10,112 bases of DNA from Nitrospiraceae bacterium (GTDB lineage: Bacteria > Nitrospirota > Nitrospiria > Nitrospirales > Nitrospiraceae): positions 1 through 10,112 of the forward strand of contig SYGW01000014.1 in NCBI GenBank assembly GCA_005800255.1, written 5' to 3'. The notes beneath the pieces were generated by a model. That model saw only the letters and a program-made list of their open reading frames with translations, made no database searches and was not told the DNA's origin. Position 1 is the first letter of the stretch; each line of letters begins with the position of its first letter. Positions 1 to 6,468 of this stretch are shown here, piece after piece. The position numbers and the translations under genes were made by a program.

Positions 1-984
1 AGCGAGAAATTGAGCGATGTCACGACGGAGGCTGATGGCAAAGCGAATGGTGAGGCCGGGGAAGGTCCGTTTAATATCGGCCACACGATCGAGATCGCCC
101 GGATCATCCGTTAAGATCTCGATGGAGGTGCGGTCTCGCTTAAGAGGCATCCAGTGGTTCTTCTTGAGATAGTCGATACTCAGATTTTTCAAGAGTTCGA
201 TGTCTACGATCGTGCGATCGCCGTACTCGATATAGGGGCATTTGTAGAATTGGGCGAGCGATTTGCCGATTTCGAGCTTTGGGGTTTTATGTTTCTCGAT
301 CAGGACGCTGTCGAAGTCTGAACCGCCCTTCTTGGCCTCAGCCAGCGCATTGTCCAGTTCGGGCTGAGTGATGCGGTTGCTTGTAATCAGCAGATCGAAT
401 TTGCTCGGGGGTTTTTTTGTGGTTTTGCGGAGATTGAAAAGGGCGATGCCGAGGGCCTTCGCGATCTCCGCGACGGATTCTTCGTCTTTTTTGGTGAAGC
501 GCGCGCCGCTTTTTTTATTGAGCAGTTGGAGGACGCCCATCAAATACTTATTCTCCGCCACGATGGGGTAGGTCAGGACCTGCGTCGTTTTGAATCCGGT
601 TCGCTTGTCATAGGAGGTGTCGTGGAGGAGGGAGGGATGGATGCCCTGCAGCTCGGCGAGATCGTAGGCATCCGTGATGTTTACAGGGCGGAGATACTTG
701 GCGCAGAGCCCGGCCAGACTTTGCTCCGTGATGGGGAGCCTGATTTCCTCGACGCTGTCGAGGTGGGGCACCTTGGAGAAAATTTCTTTTTTGTCCGAAT
801 CGAAGGCGAAGATCGTCAGGTCTTCGCCTTCGAGGAGGCTGAGAATTTCCGTGCGCAGATCGAGGAGGATATGGTCAAGGTCGCTGGTCGCCAGGATTTG
901 ATCGGTGATGCGTTTGACATTCTCGGCGAATGCCACCTCCAGTTGCAGCCCTTGAATATTTTTGGTGACGGGCTTGGTCTGCAT
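1..984 (-). CDS. GAF-domain GspE/PulE/PilB-type ATPase, N-terminal part (runs off left edge)
   Basis: The first 328 codons of a gene whose 3' part lies beyond the left edge. The ATG at 984 is the first possible ATG: an in-frame TGA lies 21 bp upstream (1003-1005). The ribosome site is weak (GCGGA about 11 nt ahead). Residues about 20-185 look like a GAF domain, with the typical ending TGFKT...GVLQLLNK...F.KKDEE...IA.ALGIALFNL. Residues about 195-325 look like the N-terminal domain of type II secretion/type IV pilus ATPases (T2SSE_N/MshEN): an ITQPELDNAL helix, SLAQFYKCPYIEY, then a WMPLKRD...DDPGDLDRVADI segment. In that family an ATPase core with Walker A/B, Asp and His boxes and often a Zn-binding CxxC follows, powering pilus assembly or secretion at the inner membrane. 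The core is not visible here, so ATPase identity is inferred. The GAF domain suggests control by a small ligand, possibly a cyclic nucleotide. A diverged regulator lacking the ATPase core is the alternative. Confidence 0.8.
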   Translation of the reverse strand, partial: MQTKPVTKNIQGLQLEVAFAENVKRITDQILATSDLDHILLDLRTEILSLLEGEDLTIFAFDSDKKEIFSKVPHLDSVEEIRLPITEQSLAGLCAKYLRPVNITDAYDLAELQGIHPSLLHDTSYDKRTGFKTTQVLTYPIVAENKYLMGVLQLLNKKSGARFTKKDEESVAEIAKALGIALFNLRKTTKKPPSKFDLLITSNRITQPELDNALAEAKKGGSDFDSVLIEKHKTPKLEIGKSLAQFYKCPYIEYGDRTIVDIELLKNLSIDYLKKNHWMPLKRDRTSIEILTDDPGDLDRVADIKRTFPGLTIRFAISLRRDIAQFLA

Positions 985-1090
985 TAGGCGAATTTCCGCA
1001 GGTCACACATGATGGTTATGGCCCGAGTTGAGCGCATGAGCGGGCGCAACGGTTGCAGCCATAATGGTTTGGCTGTGGAGGTCACATGCC

Positions 1091-1118
1091 AGTCTAGCGG
1101 ATCGCGAAGGGAAGGCAA
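1091..1118 (-). promoter_or_regulatory. Candidate sigma70-like promoter for the GAF/GspE-type gene
   Basis: On the minus strand a TTGCCT -35 box (1113-1118) and a TAGACT -10 box (1091-1096) are separated by 16 bp. The -10 box is identical to that of the uppS promoter in this window, and the spacer starts with a similar pyrimidine run. Transcription would start near 1084 and leave a leader of about 100 nt before the ATG at 984. Each box matches the consensus at 4 of 6 positions, so this is tentative. Confidence 0.3.
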
Positions 1119-1143
1119 GGAAAATGCAGTTTTAAGCCTAGGG

Positions 1144-1165
1144 CTTCCTGCGCAACGGCAGGAAG
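1144..1165 (-). terminator. Stem-loop just downstream of proS, possible weak terminator
   Basis: A perfect 8-bp inverted repeat (CTTCCTGC / GCAGGAAG) with a 6-nt loop lies 25 bp beyond the proS stop codon. On the minus strand it is not followed by a run of T (the next bases are CCCTAGGCTTAAAA), so it is not a classic intrinsic terminator. It may slow transcription, protect the proS mRNA 3' end or act with Rho. An overlapping small inverted repeat (AAGCC / GGCTT) sits immediately beyond it. Confidence 0.35.
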
Positions 1166-1190
1166 ACGGAATGGGAGGACGGTCTGGTGG

Positions 1191-2891
1191 TTAGTTCGTC
1201 TGCGGACGAGTGAGATGGGCTATGACTTGAGCTGGCGGTAACTTGATTTTGAGGCCGTCTTTCCTGGTCTTGACCTCCACGACTCCTTCGGCGAGGCCCT
1301 TGTCGCCAACGACGACCTGGAAGGGGGCTCCCATCAGGTCCGCATCGTTGAACTTCACGCCGGCTCGTTCATCCCGATCATCCCAGAGCACTTCCAGTCC
1401 TGCCGCCTGCAGATCCATATAGAGCTGTTCTGTGACATGGGCCGTCTGGGCTGATTGGGTGAGCGGGAGGAGATGCACATGGAAGGGCGCGATCGGAAAT
1501 GGCCAAATAATGCCTTTTGCGTCGTGGTTTTGTTCGATCGCCGAGGCGGCGGTGCGTCCGACGCCGATGCCGTAGCAGCCCATGACGGCCAGGCATTCCT
1601 TGCCCTGCGCATCCAGGTACGAGGCCTTCATGGCCTCGCTGTATTTGGTCCCCAGCATGAAGACATGGCCCACTTCGATGCCCTTCGCCGACTTCAATGT
1701 CCCGTCTTTTCTCGGCGAGGGATCTCCCTCACGGGCGCTGCGCAGATCGGCAAACTGCGCGACCTGAAAGTCGCGCTCCCAATTCGCATTGACATAATGT
1801 GTGTCGAGTTGATTGGCACCGACAACGACGTTGCGCAAAGCTTTGACCGCGTGGTCGGCGATGACCCGAATATTTTTCAAGCCGACGGGGCCGGCAAAGC
1901 CGACCGGTGCGCCGGTGACTTGCTCGACGACGGCTGGCGTCGCCAGTTCAAGATTCGTCGCGCGAAGGAGCCGTTGGATTTTAATCTCATTGGCCTCATG
2001 GTCGCCCCGCACCAAGACGGCGACGGTCTCTTTCCCTGTCGAATAGAGGAGCGTCTTGACGAGGTGCGTGGGGGAGATATTCAGAAACTTCGTGACTTCT
2101 TCGACGGTCCGGCAGCGCAGCGTCTGCACGGTCTGCAGGGGGCGCGGGGCTTCGGTGTCCACCTCGGTCGGGGGGAGCACTTCCGCTTGCTCGACGTTGG
2201 CGGCATAGGTGCCGGTATCGCTGTAGACGATGGTGTTCTCGCCCGTCTCGGCCAGCACCATGAACTCGTGTGAGGAGCTGCCACCGATCAGGCCTGTATC
2301 TGCTTCTACGGCGCGGAACGTGAGGCCGCAGCGTGTGAAGATCCGGTGGTAGGCCTCGTACATCTTCTGGTAGCTGACCATGGCGCTCGCCGGGTCCTGG
2401 TCGAAGCTGTAGGCGTCTTTCATGATGAACTCGCGGCCCCGCATGAGCCCGAAGCGGGGCCGGATTTCGTCGCGAAACTTCGTTTGGATTTGATAGAAAT
2501 TCAACGGCATCTGTCGATAGGAGCGGACTTCGCGCCGGAACAGGTCGGTGATGATTTCTTCGTGGGTCGGGCCCAAACAGAACTCGCGATCGTGGCGGTC
2601 CTTAAGACGGATCAATTCCTTGCCGTAGAAGTTCCATCGGCCTGTTTCCTGCCAGAGCTCTGCGGGGGAGGCGATGGGCATGAGCAGTTCTTGGGCGCCG
2701 GCCCGGTTCATCTCCTCACGAATGATCTGTTCGACCTTTCGGATGATCCGGAGGCCGAGCGGAAGATAGGTGTAGATGCCGGCTGCCACCTTGCGGATCA
2801 GCCCAGCCCGAAGCATGAGCTTATGGCTGGCAGTTTCAGCTTCGCCCGGTTCTTCCCGCAATGTGGGGATTAAGACTTGAGAGGTTCGCAT
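1191..2891 (-). CDS. proS: Prolyl-tRNA synthetase (bacterial type, with editing domain)
   Basis: Class II aminoacyl-tRNA synthetase that charges tRNA-Pro with proline in the cytoplasm. The 566 residues match the bacterial ProRS form of about 570. The start fits the family opening (MRTSQ...PTLRE) and is followed by the motif 1 region. The TxE loop (LGPTHEE) is at residues 106-112, motif 2 begins with FRDE at 139-142, and motif 3 reads GIGVGR at 441-446 followed by AIEQ. Between motifs 2 and 3, about residues 230-400, is the INS editing domain of the YbaK type, which hydrolyses Ala-tRNA-Pro. Its conserved lysine is present as K279 (LVKTL), the same number as in E. coli. The C-terminal anticodon-binding domain begins near 467 (IAPFHVHLLPL). 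No clear Shine-Dalgarno sequence precedes the ATG. It lies 103 bp after rseP on the same strand; rseP/rasP followed by proS is also the order in Bacillus, so co-transcription is plausible. Confidence 0.97.
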   Translation of the reverse strand: MRTSQVLIPTLREEPGEAETASHKLMLRAGLIRKVAAGIYTYLPLGLRIIRKVEQIIREEMNRAGAQELLMPIASPAELWQETGRWNFYGKELIRLKDRHDREFCLGPTHEEIITDLFRREVRSYRQMPLNFYQIQTKFRDEIRPRFGLMRGREFIMKDAYSFDQDPASAMVSYQKMYEAYHRIFTRCGLTFRAVEADTGLIGGSSSHEFMVLAETGENTIVYSDTGTYAANVEQAEVLPPTEVDTEAPRPLQTVQTLRCRTVEEVTKFLNISPTHLVKTLLYSTGKETVAVLVRGDHEANEIKIQRLLRATNLELATPAVVEQVTGAPVGFAGPVGLKNIRVIADHAVKALRNVVVGANQLDTHYVNANWERDFQVAQFADLRSAREGDPSPRKDGTLKSAKGIEVGHVFMLGTKYSEAMKASYLDAQGKECLAVMGCYGIGVGRTAASAIEQNHDAKGIIWPFPIAPFHVHLLPLTQSAQTAHVTEQLYMDLQAAGLEVLWDDRDERAGVKFNDADLMGAPFQVVVGDKGLAEGVVEVKTRKDGLKIKLPPAQVIAHLTRPQTN

Positions 2892-2994
2892 GGACTATGA
2901 CTGTCGCAATCTATCGGAGGAATGTCTCGTTGGCCGGCCTAATGCCTCATCTAGTGAGGTGGGGGCGAAGTTGGACATTTGTTTCAACATGGTG

Positions 2995-4386
2995 TTAACG
3001 AGCGAAAATTCGTTCAAGGTCATTCCAGAACGCAAAGATCATGACGCCCACTAATAGCACGAGCCCTGCCTGTTGCGCTACTTCTCTCTGACGCTCCCCA
3101 AGGGGTTTCCGGAGGATGGCCTCAATCAGGAAAAACAACAGATGGCCTCCGTCCAAGATGGGAATGGGGAGCAAGTTGAGGACGCCCAGATTGATGCTCA
3201 GAATGGCGATGAGGAAGATTACGCTGGAGGTCCCTTGCGATGCGGCTTCTCCTGAAATGTTGGCGATCGTGAGCGGACCGCCGATATTCTTGCTAGAGAT
3301 GTCTCCCACGATCATTTTGTAGAGGCCGATGGCGGTCAGCTCGGTCCAGCCCCAGGTCGCCTTCAATCCGTCGTAGAGGGAGAGGAGCGGGGTGCTGGAG
3401 CGCATGATCGAGCGGCCTGGTCCTGAAATGCCGATCTTGCCAACCTCGACCGATTGGCCATTGACCGTCGCCTTCTCTATGGAGGGCGTCACGGCGAGCG
3501 GTAGGCGGTGCCCTTCTCGCAAGACCTCGAAGTTCAGCTGTTGGCCTGGATGTTCTTTTACGATCCCGGTCAGCTGCGACCAGGTATGGATGGCTTGGCT
3601 CTCGATGGAGACCACATGGTCCCCGGCTTGAAGCCCAGCCTTGGCTGCCGGAGAACCCTGCACGACCGATGTGACCAGCGGCGGGGTTTCCTCAACACCC
3701 AGGTAATAGCTTGGTTCTGGTGTTGAAGTCTGCGGTCCTGGCGCGGTGGTGGGGGTGACGGTCATTGTTTTGACCTGTCCGTCCCGTTTAACCTCGAGGG
3801 CCAGAGCCTGGCCCTTGCTCTTCGCCACGGCATCGAGCAGCTCGGTCCTGGTCGAAATCTCCTGTCCGTTGACTCGGGTGATGCGATCGCCGATCTGAAG
3901 GCCTGCTGTATCAGCCGGCGAGCCAGGGATCATTGCTTCGATATCGGGGGTCAGGTCCTGGAATGTGGGGACGAAGAGCGGCGCGCCGGTTGCGAGCCAT
4001 GCGGAGAAAATGACATAGGCCAGAATGAAGTTAAATCCCGGTCCCGCTGCGACGATCAGGACTTTGCCTCCCAGGCGCTGGTGAGCGAACGATCGCGCGC
4101 GATCCGCCTCGGTGGTCGCTTCGGTTTCGTCTTCGCCAAACAGTTTCACGTAGCCGCCGAGCGGAATGGCGGAGAGAAGATATTCGGTTTCGCCCAGTTG
4201 GCGGCCGAAGAGTTTCGGGCCAAAGCCCAGCGAGAACTTGAGGACCTTGACGCCGACCCAGCGAGCGGCCAGAAAATGGCCGAGCTCATGGAAGGCGACG
4301 AGCACGCCCAAAACGACCAGGAACCACCAGGCTTTCTGCAAGAGCAACCAGAGGGTATCGGGGGACCAGGTGAATGCCATGAACAA
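2995..4386 (-). CDS. rseP: RIP metalloprotease RseP (site-2 protease) with two PDZ domains
   Basis: Inner-membrane zinc protease of the S2P family that cuts transmembrane segments, classically anti-sigma factors and remnant signal peptides. It has 463 residues, close to the usual 450. The first membrane helix carries the HELGH zinc site (residues 33-37, catalytic E34). The third ligand lies in NLLPIPILDGG (404-414, D412) in a C-terminal helix. Two PDZ domains lie between: about 140-212 (PGSPADTAGLQIGD) and about 232-303 (QGSPAAKAGLQAGD), joined by a Thr/Pro-rich linker at 212-226. A last membrane helix covers about 440-455. The chosen start is TTG at 4386 because AAAGGAG lies 8 nt ahead; the ATG two codons downstream (4380) is the alternative with 14-nt spacing. 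It starts 19 bp after the dxr stop and is surely in the same operon. The substrate is not identifiable here, as no anti-sigma gene is in the window. Confidence 0.96.
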   Translation of the reverse strand: MFMAFTWSPDTLWLLLQKAWWFLVVLGVLVAFHELGHFLAARWVGVKVLKFSLGFGPKLFGRQLGETEYLLSAIPLGGYVKLFGEDETEATTEADRARSFAHQRLGGKVLIVAAGPGFNFILAYVIFSAWLATGAPLFVPTFQDLTPDIEAMIPGSPADTAGLQIGDRITRVNGQEISTRTELLDAVAKSKGQALALEVKRDGQVKTMTVTPTTAPGPQTSTPEPSYYLGVEETPPLVTSVVQGSPAAKAGLQAGDHVVSIESQAIHTWSQLTGIVKEHPGQQLNFEVLREGHRLPLAVTPSIEKATVNGQSVEVGKIGISGPGRSIMRSSTPLLSLYDGLKATWGWTELTAIGLYKMIVGDISSKNIGGPLTIANISGEAASQGTSSVIFLIAILSINLGVLNLLPIPILDGGHLLFFLIEAILRKPLGERQREVAQQAGLVLLVGVMIFAFWNDLERIFAR

Positions 4387-4394
4387 GGTGTATG

Positions 4395-4401
4395 CTCCTT
4401 T
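4395..4401 (-). promoter_or_regulatory. Ribosome binding site of rseP
   Basis: AAAGGAG on the minus strand, 8 nt before a TTG codon (4386) and 14 nt before the ATG at 4380. It is the best Shine-Dalgarno match in the minus-strand run and favours the TTG as the real start. Confidence 0.6.
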
Positions 4402-4405
4402 AAAG

Positions 4406-5566
4406 CTAGCGGGCCAACGCCGAGACGAGCGATTCGGCTTTCTCTCGCGCCCAACGATCCGCCTCTAATGCCTCTTCTAACGTATCCACGTCCTTGAGGT
4501 TGTGGGCGTTCATCGTGTTGCGGCTAATCTCCACAATATCGGTAAACCGGATGCCCCCCTTGAGGAACGCGTCGACGGCGATTTCGTTCGCGGCATTCAT
4601 TGTCGCCGGCATCGTGCCGCCGATCCGCAGGGACTCATAGCCGAGTTCCAGGCAGGGGAACCGGTCGTGATCCGGCTTGCAGAACGTCAACTTTGCGATC
4701 TCCGTCAATTCCAGCGAGGGAAGATCGAGCGGCAGCCGCCCCGGATATCGCATCGCATAGGAAATCGGGGTGCGCATATCCGGCAAGCCCAACTGCGCGA
4801 TCACCGAACGATCCTGATACTCTACCAGAGAATGGATGATGCTTTCCCGATGGATCATCACTTCGATCTGAGATTCCGGAATGTCGAAGAGCCAGCGGGC
4901 TTCGACGACTTCGAGCCCCGTGTTCATGAGGGTGGCGGAGTCGATCGTGATTTTAGCGCCCATCTTCCAATTGGGGTGCTGGAGCGCCCGTTTGGCTGTG
5001 ACGTCGCGGAGCTCTTCTTTCGTCAGGGGCCAGAGAGCCCCGCCGGAGGCCGTGAGGATCAGGCGGCGGACATCTTCTTTCCGATGACCTTCCAGCGATT
5101 GAAAAATCGCGCTATGTTCGCTGTCGACCGGGAAGATGCGCACGTGATGTTTGCGGGCTTCCTCCTGCATCAGCTTTCCCGCCATGACCATCGGTTCTTT
5201 GTTGGCCAGGGCGATCTGCTTGCCGCTCCGGATGGCCGCCAGGGTCGGCACGAGGCCTGCGCCGCCGACGATCGCGGAGATGACCAGTTCGGCTTCTGAG
5301 GCAGAGGCGACCTGACTTAGGCCCTCCGGTCCATTCAGGATTTCAACGGGCAGTCCAGCGCAACGTTGCCTGAGTCTGGCGGCAGCAGAGGTATCCGAGA
5401 GGGCTACGACGCGGGGCTTGAATTTACGGACTTGCTCTTCGAGTTTTTCATCATTGCTGCCGGCGGTCAGCCCTGCCACGCGGAACTCTCCGGGGAACCG
5501 GTCCACGATGTCTAAGGTGCTGGTGCCGATCGACCCGGTCGATCCAAGGATCACGATCGTTTTCAT
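4406..5566 (-). CDS. dxr: 1-deoxy-D-xylulose 5-phosphate reductoisomerase
   Basis: Second enzyme of the MEP isoprenoid pathway: rearranges and reduces DXP to MEP using NADPH and a divalent metal. It has 386 residues, near the usual 390-400. The N-terminal Rossmann motif ILGSTGSIG is at residues 6-14. Metal ligands D148 and E150 (PVDSEH) and E219 are kept, as are the substrate residues S174, H197, W200 (HPNW), S210 and N215, and QLGLPDMRTPI at 258-268. Unusual residues at normally invariant places: T216 where the family has Lys (MNTGLE for MNKGLE; E. coli K228), SGGALW for SGGPFR (174-179), NKEP for NKES (122-125) and IHRES for IHPQS/IHPES (238-242). The frame is otherwise intact and the position between cdsA and rseP is canonical, so I read it as a working but diverged Dxr. 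An AGGA overlapping the cdsA stop serves as ribosome site. Confidence 0.95.
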   Translation of the reverse strand: MKTIVILGSTGSIGTSTLDIVDRFPGEFRVAGLTAGSNDEKLEEQVRKFKPRVVALSDTSAAARLRQRCAGLPVEILNGPEGLSQVASASEAELVISAIVGGAGLVPTLAAIRSGKQIALANKEPMVMAGKLMQEEARKHHVRIFPVDSEHSAIFQSLEGHRKEDVRRLILTASGGALWPLTKEELRDVTAKRALQHPNWKMGAKITIDSATLMNTGLEVVEARWLFDIPESQIEVMIHRESIIHSLVEYQDRSVIAQLGLPDMRTPISYAMRYPGRLPLDLPSLELTEIAKLTFCKPDHDRFPCLELGYESLRIGGTMPATMNAANEIAVDAFLKGGIRFTDIVEISRNTMNAHNLKDVDTLEEALEADRWAREKAESLVSALAR

Positions 5567-5573
5567 AGCGGCG

Positions 5574-5577
5574 TCCT
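5574..5577 (-). promoter_or_regulatory. Ribosome binding site of dxr overlapping the cdsA stop
   Basis: The cdsA stop TGA runs into GGA, giving AGGA with a 7-nt spacer to the dxr ATG. The arrangement points to translational coupling of cdsA and dxr. Confidence 0.5.
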
Positions 5578-6449
5578 CATTCGATGATCCGTAGCCGGCT
5601 CACCATCGTTATATAGTAGTAGAAGGCAGGGGCGGTGAACAAGAGGCTATCCAGCCGGTCGAGCATGCCGCCATGGCCCGGCAGGATCCCGCCGGAATCT
5701 TTGATGCCGACGCTGCGTTTCATGGCCGATTCGGTCAGATCCCCCCAGAGCCCTGTGACGGTCAGGAGGGTGCCCAGGACCAGACAGTCGAGCGCGGACA
5801 GCTCCGGGAGAAACCACCAGCGAATGATGTATGCGGCGATTATCGCACCGACCAATCCTCCCACCAAGCCTTCGTAGGATTTCTTCGGACTGATTGTGGG
5901 AGCCAGGCGGTGTCGTCCATAGAGGGTCCCGACATAGTAGGCGCCGGTATCGGATGCCCAGGTTACGAGCAGGAGAAAGAAAATCAGCCATTCGCCCTGG
6001 GGGAGCAGTCTCGTCATCGAGAGCGGACCGAGCGTGAGCCCCAGGTAGAGCACGCCGAACAGGGTCATGGCCCCATCCCTCAAGCTCTGTTCAAGGGGGG
6101 CGCGGCTGAAGAGGGGGACGGAAATGATGCCGCTCAGGGTGGCGAGGAGGCTGGGCACGAGGATGTTCGGCCAATGGGCGCCGAGGATCATGGCAGCGAA
6201 TCCTGCCAGGCCGATTCCGATTAGCCAGGACCGGCTGTGGTCACCGAAACACAATCGGTAGAATTCGAAGAGGGCGAGCGTTCCCGCCAGCACCACGACG
6301 CCTGAAAACACGAGGGGCGGGAGGTAGCGAATGACGGCATACAGGAGCGGCGCCAGAACCAGCACCGTATAGATCCGACGGGGGTCGAACCGGGCTGCCG
6401 TAACCGGCGTGGGGTGAGTCGGCTGTTGGCCGGTGGTGGTTGTTTGCAT
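5577..6449 (-). CDS. cdsA: Phosphatidate cytidylyltransferase (CDP-diglyceride synthase)
   Basis: Integral inner-membrane enzyme making CDP-diacylglycerol from phosphatidic acid and CTP, the branch point of phospholipid synthesis. From the ATG at 6449 the protein has 290 residues. Several hydrophobic segments span about residues 26-62, 75-114, 127-145, 153-170 and 195-235. Family motifs are complete: WASDTGAYYVG at 165-175, SPKKSYEG at 187-194, and the CDS signature from S241 to D267 (SAMKR...KDSGG...PGHGG...DRLD). The start is uncertain: the frame stays open to a GTG at 6515, which would add 22 residues and overlap uppS by 47 bp. Neither start has a good Shine-Dalgarno sequence. I prefer the ATG, 19 bp after the uppS stop, because homology-like sequence only begins at FDPRRIYTVL (residue 21). 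Part of the uppS-cdsA-dxr-rseP run. Confidence 0.95.
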   Translation of the reverse strand: MQTTTTGQQPTHPTPVTAARFDPRRIYTVLVLAPLLYAVIRYLPPLVFSGVVVLAGTLALFEFYRLCFGDHSRSWLIGIGLAGFAAMILGAHWPNILVPSLLATLSGIISVPLFSRAPLEQSLRDGAMTLFGVLYLGLTLGPLSMTRLLPQGEWLIFFLLLVTWASDTGAYYVGTLYGRHRLAPTISPKKSYEGLVGGLVGAIIAAYIIRWWFLPELSALDCLVLGTLLTVTGLWGDLTESAMKRSVGIKDSGGILPGHGGMLDRLDSLLFTAPAFYYYITMVSRLRIIE

Positions 6450-6468
6450 CTGGAGGTTCAGGTCGACA

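Noticed and set aside
526..987. A plus-strand open frame of 153 codons in the left region
   Set aside because: It is the mirror of the GAF-domain gene, whose minus-strand translation has clear GAF and T2SSE_N features.
1044..1158. A 9-bp direct repeat GCGCAACGG at 1044-1052 and 1150-1158
   Set aside because: Only two copies, one inside the proS stem-loop. Too short and too few to call a repeat element or binding site.
1009..1194. A 61-codon plus-strand frame in the gap between proS and the GAF/GspE-type gene
   Set aside because: No ribosome site, no recognisable protein features, and it covers the stem-loop and candidate promoter of the opposite strand.
1455..2273. A long plus-strand open frame of 272 codons opposite proS
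   Set aside because: It lies wholly antisense to a well conserved synthetase gene. The translation has no recognisable domain, and such mirror frames are common opposite GC-rich genes.
2892..2994. An inverted repeat CCTCA/TGAGG and a GGCCGGCC palindrome between rseP and proS
   Set aside because: The stem is only 5 bp with no T-run, so it does not make a terminator, and no convincing promoter was found in this 103-bp gap.
4502..5299. A plus-strand open frame of 265 codons opposite dxr
   Set aside because: Antisense to dxr; composition (many His, Arg and Asp from mirrored codons) and lack of any motif mark it as a shadow frame.
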